Shown here: piece by piece, positions 8,218-17,805 of the stretch
Numbering within the stretch: position 1 is the first letter of the stretch
Layout of the letters: every line of letters begins with the position of its first letter
The notes under the pieces: model-generated
Seen by the model: only the letters and a program-made list of their open reading frames with translations
What the model was told of the DNA's origin: nothing
Database searches by the model: none
NCBI RefSeq assembly: GCF_000498355.1
Contig: NZ_AVSV01000022.1
Coordinates: forward strand, 124,001 to 188,000
Direction of reading: 5' to 3'
DNA length: 64,000 nucleotides
Source of the DNA: Clostridium sp. Ade.TY
GTDB taxonomy: Bacteria > Bacillota > Clostridia > Clostridiales > Clostridiaceae
Program-made: the position numbers and the translations under genes

Positions 8218-9102
8218 TTGAATGCAAAGAAGATAGATAAAGTAGCAACGATAATATTTTATATAATAGCGATTTTTATAGTAACGCTACTTGGAGCTTT
8301 TATCGCTTATATTTTTTATAAAGGAATAGGTATGCTTACTCCATCATTTCTATTTGGAAATCCAAAAATGACAAGTGCTGGTGGAGGTATTGGGCCTCAA
8401 ATATTTAATTCACTATATATGTTAGTAATAGCATTATTAATTACGGTTCCAATAGGAATTGGAGCTGGAATATACTTAGCAGAGTATGCTAAAGAAGGTG
8501 TTGTTTTAAGAATAATTAGATTATCTCTTGAAACTATGTCTTCATTACCTTCAATTGTAATAGGTATGTTTGGTCTTTTAGTTTTTGTAAATTTAGCTGG
8601 TTGGGGATATTCATTAATAGCTGGTGCGCTATCAGTTAGTATACTAAATATTCCTGCTATGACTAGAATATCAGAAAATGCAATAAGACATGCATCAAAA
8701 AAAGTAAAAGAAGCATCATTAGGACTTGGAGCAACTAAATGGCAAACTATAAAGAAAGTTACTCTTCCAACTGCAATGAGAGATATACTTACTGGAATTA
8801 TATTATCATCAGGAAGAATATTTGGAGAGGCAGCAGCTTTCTTATATACTGCAGGATTAAGTTCAGGTGCTCTTAACTTTGATAATGTGAATTTAGTTGG
8901 GAAAACATCAGCATTTTCACTTTTTAGACCAGCAGAAACATTGGCAGTTCATATATGGAAATTAAATTCAGAAGGTGTAGTTCCAGATGCATCAGCTATA
9001 GCGAATGGAACTGCTGCTGTACTTATAATAATGGTATTATTATTTAATATATTAGCAAAATTAATTGGAAATAGAATGTTAAAAGCATATAGTGGTAAAT
9101 AG
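8218..9102 (+). CDS. pstA: Phosphate ABC transporter permease PstA
   Basis: 294-residue second permease of the phosphate transporter, six membrane segments. The EAA-type loop KVKEASLGLGATKWQTIKKV (about 161-180) contacts PstB. The TTG start at 8218 is preceded by AAAGGAG 9 bases upstream, inside the end of pstC, so the two genes are translationally coupled. Clear paralogue of the preceding PstC. pstB starts 9 bases downstream. Confidence 0.95.
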   Translation: MNAKKIDKVATIIFYIIAIFIVTLLGAFIAYIFYKGIGMLTPSFLFGNPKMTSAGGGIGPQIFNSLYMLVIALLITVPIGIGAGIYLAEYAKEGVVLRIIRLSLETMSSLPSIVIGMFGLLVFVNLAGWGYSLIAGALSVSILNIPAMTRISENAIRHASKKVKEASLGLGATKWQTIKKVTLPTAMRDILTGIILSSGRIFGEAAAFLYTAGLSSGALNFDNVNLVGKTSAFSLFRPAETLAVHIWKLNSEGVVPDASAIANGTAAVLIIMVLLFNILAKLIGNRMLKAYSGK

Positions 9103-9111
9103 GAGGAACAT

Positions 9112-9861
9112 ATGAGTATAATAGAAACTAAAAATTTAAATCTTTATTACGGAACTAATAAAGCACTTAAAAATATAACTATGAAATTTAATAAAAATGA
9201 AGTTACTGCACTTATTGGACCATCAGGTTGTGGTAAGTCAACATTTTTAAGAACTATAAATAGAATGAATGATCTTATTGATTCAGTAAAAATAGAAGGC
9301 GAAGTTTTATTTGAAGGAGAAAATATATTTGATGATTATGATGTAATTGATCTTAGAAAAAGAATAGGTATGGTTTTTCAAAAACCTAATCCATTCCCTA
9401 TGTCAATATATGATAATGTTGCTTATGGTCCAAGAATACATGGTATAAAAGATAAAAAGAAGTTAGACGAAATTGTTGAAAAAAGTCTTAAAGGAGCTGC
9501 TCTTTGGGATGAAACAAAAGATAGACTTAAAAAGAGTGCAATGGGATTATCCGGTGGTCAACAACAAAGACTTTGTATAGCAAGAACTCTTGCAGTATCT
9601 CCTGAAATAATATTAATGGATGAGCCAACATCAGCATTGGATCCAATATCAACTAATAAAGTAGAAGATTTAATTGAAGAATTAAAAAAGGAATATACGG
9701 TTATAATAGTTACACATAATATGCAACAGGCCGGAAGAATAGCAGATAAAACAGCATTCTTCTTAAATGGTGAAGTTATAGAATATGGAAAAACAGAAGA
9801 CATATTTTATAAGCCAAAAGATAAAAGAACAGAGGATTATATTACAGGAAGATTTGGTTAA
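9112..9861 (+). CDS. pstB: Phosphate ABC transporter ATP-binding protein PstB
   Basis: 249-residue ATPase that drives phosphate import. Walker [10 protein letters not shown] at about 37-45, the Q-loop [20 protein letters not shown], signature LSGGQQQR, Walker [14 protein letters not shown] and the switch His in IIVTHNM are all intact. The [18 protein letters not shown] segment is characteristic of PstB rather than other ABC ATPases. AGGAGG lies 5 bases before the ATG. Confidence 0.97.
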   Translation: MSIIETKNLNLYYGTNKALKNITMKFNKNEVTALIGPSGCGKSTFLRTINRMNDLIDSVKIEGEVLFEGENIFDDYDVIDLRKRIGMVFQKPNPFPMSIYDNVAYGPRIHGIKDKKKLDEIVEKSLKGAALWDETKDRLKKSAMGLSGGQQQRLCIARTLAVSPEIILMDEPTSALDPISTNKVEDLIEELKKEYTVIIVTHNMQQAGRIADKTAFFLNGEVIEYGKTEDIFYKPKDKRTEDYITGRFG

Positions 9862-9882
9862 TAATACTTAAGAGGTGGTTAT

Positions 9883-10539
9883 ATGAGAAGAGAATCCCAA
9901 AATCAAAGAATATATGAAATAAATGAAAATCTAGATGTTATGACTGATATAGTAAAAAATCAGATAAAAGATAGTATGAAAGCATTAAAGAATAGAGATA
10001 AAAAATTAGCTGAAAATGTAATGAAAAATGATGATGAAGTTGATAATCTTCAAAAAGTAATTGAAGAAGAATGTATAAAATTTATAGCAACAGAACAGCC
10101 TGTCGCTAAAGATTTGAGAAGAGTATTTACTGCATCTAAAATAGTAACTGATTTAGAGAGAATGGCAGATCATGCAGTTGATATATGTAAAATTGCAAAA
10201 GAAGTTCAAGGAGATACGTGCCCAATAGAAGCAAAAGATCTTTGGGTTATGGAAGAAAAAATTCAAAATATGATAACTTTAGCTATTAAAGCTTATGATG
10301 AAAGAGATGCAGAATCTGCTTATGCAATATGCAAATTAGATGATGAAGTAGATTTTTTATATAAGGAAACATTTAAAGATACATTATTATGTATTAAAAA
10401 TGATGAAAATAAGATAGAAGATGGAACAAGATTATTATTTGTAGCTAAATATTTAGAGAGAATAGGTGATCATGTTACAAATATTTGTGAATGGATAATC
10501 TTTAGCAAAAAAGGAGAATATGTAGATTTAAATGTATAA
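9883..10539 (+). CDS. phoU: Phosphate signalling protein PhoU
   Basis: 218-residue all-helical protein with two PhoU repeats (about 10-110 and 115-210). Each has the metal-binding E/DxxxD pattern, seen in KIVTDLERMADHAVDICK and YLERIGDHVTNICEW. PhoU links the Pst transporter to the PhoR kinase and keeps the regulon off when phosphate is plentiful. Last gene of the pst operon, 21 bases after pstB, followed by a strong terminator. Confidence 0.96.
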   Translation: MRRESQNQRIYEINENLDVMTDIVKNQIKDSMKALKNRDKKLAENVMKNDDEVDNLQKVIEEECIKFIATEQPVAKDLRRVFTASKIVTDLERMADHAVDICKIAKEVQGDTCPIEAKDLWVMEEKIQNMITLAIKAYDERDAESAYAICKLDDEVDFLYKETFKDTLLCIKNDENKIEDGTRLLFVAKYLERIGDHVTNICEWIIFSKKGEYVDLNV

Positions 10540-10541
10540 AG

Positions 10542-10575
10542 AAAAACCACACTAATTATTGAAGTGTGGTTTTTA
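10542..10575 (+). terminator. Intrinsic terminator after phoU
   Basis: A 12-bp stem AAAAACCACACT with AGTGTGGTTTTT and a 9-base loop, starting 2 bases after the phoU stop. The 3' arm supplies the T tract. It ends the pst operon. Confidence 0.93.
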
Positions 10576-10580
10576 ACTGT

Positions 10581-10605
10581 TTAAAATTAATTAAATTAAT
10601 TTTAA
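10581..10605. repeat. Perfect AT-only inverted repeat
   Basis: TTAAAATTAA and TTAATTTTAA flank a 5-base spacer. It lies between the phoU terminator and the promoter of the next gene. It could be an operator or simply AT-rich chance. Confidence 0.5.
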
Positions 10606-10637
10606 GCTTATAAAAATGTCCTTTTTGACGAGTTTTG

Positions 10638-10666
10638 TTGACTAACTACATATATTAATGTAATAT
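10638..10666 (+). promoter_or_regulatory. Sigma-A-type promoter before the DUF512 gene
   Basis: TTGACT at 10638-10643, a 17-base gap and TAATAT at 10661-10666. It probably drives the DUF512-der-gpsA unit 40 bases downstream. Confidence 0.65.
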
Positions 10667-10706
10667 AACAAAAGATACACTAGTTTATAAAAAGGGGAGT
10701 GAAAAT

Positions 10707-12038
10707 ATGAAAAATTTAATAAAAAGTGTACTTCCTGATAGTATTGCAGAAGAAGTTGGAATAGAACCAGGCGATTTTCTTCTTTCAATTAACAATAAAG
10801 AAATAGAAGATATTATTGATTATAGATTTTTAGCTGTTGATGAAGATTTAACTATACAAATTGAAAAGTCTTATGGTGAAATATGGGACGTAGAAATAGA
10901 AAAAGATTATGGAGAAGATATAGGACTTGAATTCCAAGGTGGTATAATGGATAAAGCGAAAAGTTGCAGTAACAAATGTATCTTTTGCTTTATAGATCAA
11001 CTTCCAAAAGGAATGAGAAATACTCTTTATTTTAAGGATGATGACTCAAGATTATCATTTTTACAAGGTAATTTTGTAACATTAACAAATATGAAAGAGG
11101 CTGATATTGATAGAATAATCAGATATAAAATAAGTCCAATAAATATATCAGTTCATACAACAAATCCGGAACTTAGAGTTAAGATGCTTAACAATAGATT
11201 TGCTGGAGAAATATATAATAGAATGAAGAGACTTAAAGATGCAGGTATTTATATGAATGCACAAATAGTATGTGTACCAGGTATTAATGATGGAGAAGAA
11301 CTTAAAAGAACTATAAATGATCTTTACACTCTTTATCCACAAGTTAATAATGTTGCTGTTGTTCCAATTGGTATAACAAAGTTTAGAGAAAACTTAGCAC
11401 ATGTAAATACATTTACTAAAGAAACTTCAAGAGAAACAATTGAAATGGTAAATAAACTTCAAGAAAAATTTATAAATGAAGTATCAGAACCTTTTGTAAG
11501 ACTATCAGATGAGTTTTACTTAGTTGCAAATCAAGATGTTCCAAATGAAGATTTTTATAATGGATTTGAACAATTAGAAGATGGAGTTGGAACAGTTCGT
11601 TATTATAGAGAAGCTATAAAGAGAGATTTAGAAAACTTAGATATAAATAAAAAAGGTAGTTATACTGTAGTAACAGGTGCATTAGCTTATGATGAAATAA
11701 AGAAAGCTATTGATAGCATAATGCAAAAAAATAATAATATAAAAATAAATGTTAAAAAGATAGTTAATAACTTTTTTGGCAAAACTATTACTGTAGCAGG
11801 ACTTTTAACTGGAAAAGATATTATAGAACAGTTAAAGGACGAAATAGATACTCCGTATCTTATAATGCCAGATAATATGTTCAGAAGAGGTTATGAATTA
11901 GCTCCAGAGGAACTTATAATGTTAGATGACACAACAATTGATATGTTAGAAGAAGCTTTAAATGTTAAAGTTTTAGTGTGTGATTACTCAGGAGATGGTT
12001 TTATAGATTTAATAAATAATTATAACGAGGAGGAATAG
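10707..12038 (+). CDS. DUF512 family protein: PDZ-like domain plus radical-SAM-like domain
   Basis: 443 residues. The first ~60 ([29 protein letters not shown]) look like a PDZ domain. A radical-SAM-like domain follows with [18 protein letters not shown] at about residues 87-104, giving a C-x3-C-x2-C iron-sulphur motif. The later part has [13 protein letters not shown] and a DUF512 block with TGALAYDEI and [11 protein letters not shown]. This architecture is conserved in Clostridia immediately before der. The substrate and reaction are unknown; ribosome or RNA maturation is a guess from the neighbourhood. GGGGAG lies 8 bases before the ATG, and der starts 4 bases after its stop. Confidence 0.88.
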   Translation: MKNLIKSVLPDSIAEEVGIEPGDFLLSINNKEIEDIIDYRFLAVDEDLTIQIEKSYGEIWDVEIEKDYGEDIGLEFQGGIMDKAKSCSNKCIFCFIDQLPKGMRNTLYFKDDDSRLSFLQGNFVTLTNMKEADIDRIIRYKISPINISVHTTNPELRVKMLNNRFAGEIYNRMKRLKDAGIYMNAQIVCVPGINDGEELKRTINDLYTLYPQVNNVAVVPIGITKFRENLAHVNTFTKETSRETIEMVNKLQEKFINEVSEPFVRLSDEFYLVANQDVPNEDFYNGFEQLEDGVGTVRYYREAIKRDLENLDINKKGSYTVVTGALAYDEIKKAIDSIMQKNNNIKINVKKIVNNFFGKTITVAGLLTGKDIIEQLKDEIDTPYLIMPDNMFRRGYELAPEELIMLDDTTIDMLEEALNVKVLVCDYSGDGFIDLINNYNEEE

Positions 12039-12042
12039 GAAT

Positions 12043-13359
12043 ATGGCAAAACCTATTGTTGCAATGGTTGGAAGACCAAATGTAGGTAAATCTACATTAT
12101 TTAATAGATTAGCAGGAAAGAGAATATCAATAGTTCAAGATACACCAGGAGTTACAAGAGATAGAGTTTATGCAGAAGCAGACTGGCTTAACTATAAATT
12201 CACTATGATAGACACAGGTGGTATAGAACCTGAAAGAGACGATATAATTGTAAAACAAATGAGAAGACAAGCAAATATAGCTATAGAGACTGCTGATGTT
12301 ATAGTATTTATAGTAGATGGTAAAGAAGGTTTAACAGCAGCTGATAGAGAAGTTGCAACTATGCTTAGAAAAAGTAAGAAACCTGTAGTTTTAGTTGTTA
12401 ATAAAATTGATTCTCTAAAAGAAGAGGATAATGCTTGGGAATTCTATAACTTAGGTATAGGTGATCCTGTAACTATATCAGCAGCTCAAGGTTTAGGACT
12501 TGGAGATATGCTAGATGAAGTTGTTAAACATTTTGAAGCTCTAAACACAGAAGAAGAGGATGATGAATATATAAGAATAGCTATGATTGGTAAACCAAAC
12601 GTAGGTAAATCATCACTTATAAATAAACTTTTAGGAGAAGAGAGAGTTATAGTATCTAATGTTCCAGGAACAACAAGAGATGCTATAGATTCATACTTAG
12701 AAACTGATTTAGGCAAATTTATACTTATAGATACAGCTGGATTAAGAAGAAAAAGCAAAGTAAAAGAAGAAATAGAAAAGTATAGTGTTGTAAGAACTTA
12801 TACAGCTATTGAAAGAGCTGACGTTTGTATACTAATGATAGATGCAGAAGAAGGAATTACAGAACAAGATGAAAAGATTGTAGGATATGCTCATGAATTA
12901 AACAAGGCTATAATGGTTGTAGTTAATAAATGGGATCTTATAGAAAAGGATGATAAAACTCTTGATAAATACAAAAAAGAATTACAAGGGAAGCTTAAAT
13001 TCTTAAGTTATGCACCATACCTTTTCATATCAGCACTTACTGGACAAAGAACACAAAAAGTTTTAGGCATGGCTAGAATGTGTTATGATAACTATTCAAA
13101 GAGAATATCAACAGGTATATTAAATGATGTAATAAATAAAGCTGTTCTTATGAAAGAGCCACCAATAGTAGGACTTAAGAGAATGAAGATATACTATGCA
13201 ACACAAGTTGCAACTAGACCACCTAAGTTTATCTTCTTTGTTAATGATAAAAATGCAACACATTTTTCATATGAGAGATATTTAGAAAATCAGCTTAGAC
13301 AAAGTTTTGACTTTGAAGGAACTGGTATAGAAGTAGAGTATAGAGAAAGGAAAATGTAG
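12043..13359 (+). CDS. der: Ribosome biogenesis GTPase Der (EngA)
   Basis: 438-residue essential GTPase with two G domains in tandem and a KH-like C-terminal domain, needed for 50S subunit assembly. G domain 1: [18 protein letters not shown] (about 10-27), [12 protein letters not shown] and NKID. G domain 2: [19 protein letters not shown] (about 183-201), [17 protein letters not shown] and NKWD. The KH-like part ends with [10 protein letters not shown] and IEVEYRERK. Length is normal. AGGAGG overlaps the end of the DUF512 gene, so translation is probably coupled. Confidence 0.98.
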   Translation: MAKPIVAMVGRPNVGKSTLFNRLAGKRISIVQDTPGVTRDRVYAEADWLNYKFTMIDTGGIEPERDDIIVKQMRRQANIAIETADVIVFIVDGKEGLTAADREVATMLRKSKKPVVLVVNKIDSLKEEDNAWEFYNLGIGDPVTISAAQGLGLGDMLDEVVKHFEALNTEEEDDEYIRIAMIGKPNVGKSSLINKLLGEERVIVSNVPGTTRDAIDSYLETDLGKFILIDTAGLRRKSKVKEEIEKYSVVRTYTAIERADVCILMIDAEEGITEQDEKIVGYAHELNKAIMVVVNKWDLIEKDDKTLDKYKKELQGKLKFLSYAPYLFISALTGQRTQKVLGMARMCYDNYSKRISTGILNDVINKAVLMKEPPIVGLKRMKIYYATQVATRPPKFIFFVNDKNATHFSYERYLENQLRQSFDFEGTGIEVEYRERKM

Positions 13360-13361
13360 TT

Positions 13362-14357
13362 ATGAGTAAGGTAGCATTTATTGGTGGAGGAAGTTTTGGT
13401 ACAGCGTTAGCAATTCAACTTGCAAAAAAAAATAATTGTGTAAATATATTTGATAGAGATATTGAAGTTTGTAATGATATTAATATAAGAAAAAGAAATG
13501 ACAAATATATAAAGGGACTTAAGATACCAGAAAATATAAAGGCATTTAATAAATTAGATGTGGCAGTATTTGATGCTGAATATGTAGTTTTAGCCGTTCC
13601 ATCGCACGTTATAAGAGATGTTACTAAATCATTAAAAGGAAAGATAAGTGAAGATACTATAATAATATCTATTGCTAAAGGGATTGAGCCAGGTAGTAAT
13701 AAGAGATTATCAGAAGTTATAAGTGATGAAGCACCAAAAAATCCAGTAGTTATTTTATCAGGACCTAGTCATGCAGAAGAAGTTGCTATTGAAATTCCAA
13801 CAACTTTAGTTTCTACATCAACTGATATGAAATATGCAGAAAAGGTTCAAGAATTATTTATGACACCTAGCCTTAGAATATACACTAATGAAGATATTAT
13901 AGGTGTTGAAATTGGAGGTGCAGTAAAAAATATTATTGCACTTGCAGCTGGAGTTGGTGATGGCGTTGGATATGGAGATAATACAAAAGCCGCACTTATG
14001 ACAAGAGGAATGAAAGAAATTTCAAGAGTTGGAATGGCACTTGGTGGAAAAGCAGAAACTTTCTTTGGTCTTACAGGAATGGGAGATTTGATAGTTACAT
14101 GTACATCAATGCATTCAAGAAATAGAAGAGCTGGAATTCTTATAGGAAAAGGAGCATCGTTAGATGATGCGTTAAAAGAAGTAGGAATGATAGTTGAAGG
14201 AGTAAAGGCATGTAAGGCATTTCATGAATTGAATAGTGAAATAGGAGTTAGTATGCCGATAACTGATGGGCTTTATGATGTATTGTTTAATGGTAAATGT
14301 CCAAAAGAAGTTGTAAGCGAATTAATGCTTAGAGAAAAAAAGAATGAAACTCATTAA
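13362..14357 (+). CDS. gpsA: NAD(P)-dependent glycerol-3-phosphate dehydrogenase
   Basis: 331 residues. Reduces dihydroxyacetone phosphate to sn-glycerol 3-phosphate for phospholipid synthesis. The N-terminal Rossmann motif [14 protein letters not shown] is at about 8-21. [17 protein letters not shown] and [12 protein letters not shown] follow. The catalytic Lys lies in [17 protein letters not shown] (about 186-202), and the substrate-binding [16 protein letters not shown] and SRNRRAG segments are intact. It starts 2 bases after der. The order der-gpsA-spoIVA is the same as in Bacillus, minus intervening small genes. Confidence 0.97.
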   Translation: MSKVAFIGGGSFGTALAIQLAKKNNCVNIFDRDIEVCNDINIRKRNDKYIKGLKIPENIKAFNKLDVAVFDAEYVVLAVPSHVIRDVTKSLKGKISEDTIIISIAKGIEPGSNKRLSEVISDEAPKNPVVILSGPSHAEEVAIEIPTTLVSTSTDMKYAEKVQELFMTPSLRIYTNEDIIGVEIGGAVKNIIALAAGVGDGVGYGDNTKAALMTRGMKEISRVGMALGGKAETFFGLTGMGDLIVTCTSMHSRNRRAGILIGKGASLDDALKEVGMIVEGVKACKAFHELNSEIGVSMPITDGLYDVLFNGKCPKEVVSELMLREKKNETH

Positions 14358-14392
14358 AAAAAGTAACCTTTTTAGGTTGCTTTTTTATTTTT
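14356..14392 (+). terminator. Intrinsic terminator after gpsA
   Basis: AAAAAGTAACCT and AGGTTGCTTTTT form the stem with a short T loop, followed by TTATTTTT. It overlaps the gpsA stop codon. Confidence 0.88.
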
Positions 14393-14482
14393 AAATTATA
14401 ATAAAAATATTTTATAAAATAGTATATAAATTTTAAATTTAGAATATATATATACTGTTACAGATAGTTAGGAGGGGATTTC

Positions 14483-15961
14483 TTGGACAACTTTAAAATT
14501 TATAAAGATATATCAGAAAGAACCCAAGGAGACATATATGTAGGAGTTGTTGGACCAGTTAGAACAGGTAAATCAACTTTTATAAAGAAGTTTATGGATC
14601 TTATGGTAATACCAAAGATAGAAAATGAATTTAAAAAAGAAAGAGCTAAAGATGAGTTACCACAAAGTGGATCAGGAAAAATGATACACACTACAGAACC
14701 AAAATTTGTACCTAATGAAGCTATTGAAATAAATCTTGATGAAGAGATAAAATTCAAAGTTAGAATGGTAGATTGTGTAGGATATATAGTAAAAGAAGCA
14801 TTAGGTTATATCGAAGGCGAAAATTTAAAGATGGTAAATACACCTTGGTATGATTATGAAATTCCATTTGAAGATGCAGCTGAAATTGGAACAAGAAAAG
14901 TTATAACAGATCACTCAACTATAGGTTTGGTTATAACAACAGATGGAAGTATAACAGGTCTTAATAGAGAAGATTATGTTGAAGCAGAAGAGAGAGTTAT
15001 ATATGAATTAAAGGCTATAAATAAGCCGTTTGTAGTAGTACTTAATAGCGCAAGAGGAGAGTCTAAAGAAACAGAAGATATTAGAAAAGAGATGGAAGAA
15101 AAGTATAATGTAGAAGTACAAGTTATGGATATAGCAAATATGCAGGAAAAAGATATAGAAAAGTTATTCAAAAATGTATTAAAAGAGTTTCCTGTAAAAG
15201 AAGTAAACATTGATATGCCAGAATGGCTTGAAAAATTAGAGTCTGAACATTGGCTAAAAAAAGATTTCTTTAACATAATAAGAAGTATGAGCAAAAACAT
15301 ATCAAAAATAAGAGATATAAAAATATCTCTTGAAACTTTATGTGATGAAGAGTTTTTAGGAGAAACTTTAGTTAAGGAGATAGATTTAGGTGTTGGTACA
15401 GCAAATGTTTCTATGAAACCTAAAGAAGGAGTATTTTACAAGGTTTTAAGTGAAGTTTGTGAGCTTGATGTAGAATCAGAGAATGATTTATTATCAATAG
15501 TAAAAGAACTTAATGTGGCTAAAAAAGAATATGATAAAGTAAAGGATGCTTTAAAAGATGTAAATGAAACTGGATATGGATTAGTAGCACCTCAACTTAA
15601 AGAAATGAAATTTGAAGAACCTGAAATAGTTAAACATGGTTCACAATATGGGGTTAAATTAAAAGCTAGTGCACCATCATTGCATTTTATTAAAGCAAAT
15701 ATTCAAACAGAAATTAGTCCTATAATGGGATCAGAAAAAGAATCTGAAGATTTAGTAAAATCCTTGTTAGAGCAATTTGAAAATGATCCAGGAACATTAT
15801 GGCAAAGTAATATGTTTGGTAAATCTTTAGAAGTATTAGTTAAAGAAGGGCTTCAAAATAAATTATATAAAATGCCTGAAGATGTTCAGATAAAAATTCA
15901 AAAAACACTTCAAAAAATAATAAATGAAGGTAATGGCGGATTAATCTGCATAATATTATAA
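14483..15961 (+). CDS. spoIVA: Stage IV sporulation protein A, coat basement-layer ATPase
   Basis: 492-residue cytoskeletal ATPase that polymerises on the outer forespore membrane in the mother cell and is the base of the spore coat. Walker A GPVRTGKSTFIKKFMD is at about 24-39, a DCVGY (Walker B-like) motif near 97, and a VVLNSARG stretch near 188. The middle and C-terminal domains end in GGLICIIL, matching the usual family end. The TTG start has AGGAGG 8 bases upstream. SpoVM, which anchors SpoIVA, is encoded at 34680. I found no convincing sigma-E promoter. Confidence 0.97.
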   Translation: MDNFKIYKDISERTQGDIYVGVVGPVRTGKSTFIKKFMDLMVIPKIENEFKKERAKDELPQSGSGKMIHTTEPKFVPNEAIEINLDEEIKFKVRMVDCVGYIVKEALGYIEGENLKMVNTPWYDYEIPFEDAAEIGTRKVITDHSTIGLVITTDGSITGLNREDYVEAEERVIYELKAINKPFVVVLNSARGESKETEDIRKEMEEKYNVEVQVMDIANMQEKDIEKLFKNVLKEFPVKEVNIDMPEWLEKLESEHWLKKDFFNIIRSMSKNISKIRDIKISLETLCDEEFLGETLVKEIDLGVGTANVSMKPKEGVFYKVLSEVCELDVESENDLLSIVKELNVAKKEYDKVKDALKDVNETGYGLVAPQLKEMKFEEPEIVKHGSQYGVKLKASAPSLHFIKANIQTEISPIMGSEKESEDLVKSLLEQFENDPGTLWQSNMFGKSLEVLVKEGLQNKLYKMPEDVQIKIQKTLQKIINEGNGGLICIIL

Positions 15962-15967
15962 AAAAAT

Positions 15968-16005
15968 ACGGTTAGTATTCTAAATTATTATACTAACCGT
16001 TTAAT
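15968..16005 (+). terminator. Probable terminator after spoIVA
   Basis: A perfect 10-bp stem ACGGTTAGTA with TACTAACCGT, followed by TTAATTATATT, a weak T tract. Confidence 0.75.
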
Positions 16006-16082
16006 TATATTATCATATTAAATTAAATTGGAATAATATATAGTGAGATATTTAATATAATAAAAAGGCATGGTGAGGTAAC

Positions 16083-16478
16083 ATGATTGAAAAATATAAA
16101 ACTTATAAAAAAGTTGGCTCTATAAATAAAGAAATTGCACAAAGCATAGGGTTTGAGTTTTATGGAAATGTCTATGCTTCACCAGGTGTATTAAAACACA
16201 TAAAAAAGAAACATGGAAAACAACTTACTAGAAATATAAAAGATAATTTAACAATAATAATTGAAAGAATAATAAGTAATCCAGATTTTATAGGAATGAA
16301 TAAAAAAAGAAAAGAGTCTGGAGCTTTAGAATTAGTTAAAAAAATAGATGCTTACATTATGGTTGTATTAGAAGTTGATTTAAATAATAATTATATTTAT
16401 GTTTCTAGCATGTATCCTGTAACAAAAAATAAAATGAAAAATAAAATATATAGTGGAAAGCTTAAGATAGCAGCATAA
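16083..16478 (+). CDS. PBECR-like (barnase/EndoU/colicin/RelE-like) nuclease-fold protein, orphan
   Basis: 131 residues, basic, no signal peptide or membrane segment. The segment YASPGVLKHIKKKHGK (about 37-52) followed by SGALELVKKIDAYIMVVLEVD (about 79-99) resembles the phage-associated PBECR domains of the RelE/barnase-like nuclease superfamily, where a conserved His in a KH motif and a late Lys/Ser are proposed active-site residues. I recognise this by pattern only. No antitoxin-sized partner gene lies beside it and no phage genes flank it. GGTGAGG lies 6 bases before the ATG. It may be a domesticated phage gene or a stand-alone RNase-like effector. Confidence 0.6.
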   Translation: MIEKYKTYKKVGSINKEIAQSIGFEFYGNVYASPGVLKHIKKKHGKQLTRNIKDNLTIIIERIISNPDFIGMNKKRKESGALELVKKIDAYIMVVLEVDLNNNYIYVSSMYPVTKNKMKNKIYSGKLKIAA

Positions 16479-16497
16479 GATAAACAGTAATACCTAC

Positions 16498-16527
16498 TTG
16501 AAAAATATTTAAATAAGTATGTATAAT
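16498..16527 (+). promoter_or_regulatory. Sigma-A-type promoter of the asparaginase leader
   Basis: TTGAAA at 16498-16503, 18 bases, then TATAAT at 16522-16527. The predicted start near 16534 falls just before the first stem of the structured leader. Confidence 0.75.
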
Positions 16528-16537
16528 AGTATAGGTG

Positions 16538-16660
16538 AAGTTTTTGAGGTGAGAAAAGGCTCCTCATGCGCTAATATTTTAGTAAACAGAGATGTAGGAT
16601 TTTAATGCCGACCTACCAAAAACTTATTAAAACTTTTGGTAAATCCAAAAGTTCTTTTTA
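16538..16660 (+). promoter_or_regulatory. Structured leader with intrinsic terminator before asparaginase; candidate riboswitch resembling the M-box
   Basis: A closing stem AAGTTTTTG (16538-16546) pairs perfectly with CAAAAACTT (16617-16625). Inside are two hairpins: TGAGG/CCTCA (16545-16549 with 16562-16566) and GTAGG/CCTAC (16594-16598 with 16612-16616), making a three-way junction. A strong terminator AACTTTTGG/CCAAAAGTT (16631-16653) with a T tract follows. TTTTGGT of the terminator can alternatively pair with ACCAAAA at 16615-16621, giving the mutually exclusive folds of a transcriptional riboswitch. The blocks GAGGTGA, GGCTCCTC, AACAG and TTTTAATGC come in the same order as in the Mg-sensing M-box (ykoK) RNA, but the leader is shorter and has extra bases. 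The ligand is unknown. Confidence 0.65.
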
Positions 16661-16687
16661 TTACCAAAGAAAACAGGAGGTATTACA

Positions 16688-17686
16688 ATGAAAAAAGTAG
16701 CTGTTATTTTTAATGGTGGAACAATTTCAATGAAAGTTGATGATAGAATAAAGGCAGCGGTGCCAAGTCTTAGTGGAGAAGAAATAATGTCTATGGTAAC
16801 TGGTATAGAAGATTATGCCGAGGTTTTAAATTTTAATTTTTCTTCATTACCATCTCCTCATGTAACTCCAAAACTTATGCTTGAATTAGCAAATTTTGTA
16901 CAGGAGTTAGCAGATAGAGAAGATATTTCAGGAATAGTTATAACACATGGAACTGACACTTTAGAGGAGACTGCATATTTTTTAGATTTAGTTGTTACAA
17001 CTAAAAAACCTGTAGTAGTAACTGGAGCTATGAGGAGTAGTTCGGAACTTGGATATGATGGACCATTTAATTTGGCTACTTCAATATGTACAGCTATAGC
17101 TAAAGAATCTATAGGAAGAGGAGTAATTGTATGTTTTAACGGTGAGTTAAATGATGCAAGAGAGGTAACAAAGGCTAATTCAATGGCTTTAAATGCTTTT
17201 AGAACACCTAATTTTGGTCCAGTTGGAATAGTAGATAATAATAAAGTTATTTTTTATAGAAAAGGAAAAAAAGGAGAAAAATTAAATCCTAAAAATATGG
17301 ACAAGGATGTAGCGCTTATTAAATGTGTTGCAGGAATGGATTCATCTTACTTAGACTTTGCTATAGAAAAAGGTTTTAAAGGAATAGTTATAGAAGGTAT
17401 GGGTAGAGGAAATATACCTCCTCAAATGGTTGATGGAGTTAAAAGGGCTATAGGGAAGAATATACCTGTAGTTCTTGTATCTAGATGTTTTGAAGGTAGA
17501 GTCTTTGAAAGTTATGGATATGAAGGTGGCGGAAAACATCTTATGAATTTAGGTGTAATATTCGGAGATAATATGCCAGGACAAAAAGCTAGAATAAAAT
17601 TATTAGCTGCTATAAATGCTAATAAAAATCAAGAGGAAATAAGAAACTTATTTGAACAAGGATTATATGAGCACGAACAAATTTAA
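16688..17686 (+). CDS. ansA: Type I L-asparaginase, cytoplasmic
   Basis: 332 residues, no signal peptide. Hydrolyses L-asparagine to aspartate and ammonia. The first catalytic Thr lies in FNGGTISMK (about residues 9-17) and the second in VITHGTDTLEETAYFLD (about 84-100), with the Lys of the triad probably downstream near KPVVVTGAMRSSSELGYDG. The size fits the type I family; a C-terminal region usually has an allosteric site. AGGAGG lies 7 bases before the ATG. Expression is probably controlled by the leader RNA just upstream. Confidence 0.9.
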   Translation: MKKVAVIFNGGTISMKVDDRIKAAVPSLSGEEIMSMVTGIEDYAEVLNFNFSSLPSPHVTPKLMLELANFVQELADREDISGIVITHGTDTLEETAYFLDLVVTTKKPVVVTGAMRSSSELGYDGPFNLATSICTAIAKESIGRGVIVCFNGELNDAREVTKANSMALNAFRTPNFGPVGIVDNNKVIFYRKGKKGEKLNPKNMDKDVALIKCVAGMDSSYLDFAIEKGFKGIVIEGMGRGNIPPQMVDGVKRAIGKNIPVVLVSRCFEGRVFESYGYEGGGKHLMNLGVIFGDNMPGQKARIKLLAAINANKNQEEIRNLFEQGLYEHEQI

Positions 17687-17761
17687 AATATTTATTAACA
17701 ATAGCTAAGATGATTAAAAATAATAAAGTTCGGGACTGTATGAATAATAATTAAAAAAATA

Positions 17762-17790
17762 TTGACAATATTCGTTATATTATGTACAAT
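17762..17790 (+). promoter_or_regulatory. Sigma-A promoter of the purine permease
   Basis: TTGACA at 17762-17767, 17 bases, TACAAT at 17785-17790. The predicted transcript starts about 10 bases before the riboswitch aptamer. Confidence 0.85.
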
Positions 17791-17805
17791 TCATATTGTA
17801 AAGAT

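Noticed and set aside
14396-14482. Possible sigma-E promoter before spoIVA
   Set aside because: ATATACTGT-like -10 only, without an ATA -35 at proper distance; biologically expected but not supported here.
14974-15300. - strand frame inside spoIVA
   Set aside because: Antisense of SpoIVA codons with no start signal.
16498-16660. T-box or lysine riboswitch for the asparaginase leader
   Set aside because: No T-box AGGGTGGNACCGCG-type sequence and no lysine-aptamer core; the three-way junction and block order fit the M-box better.
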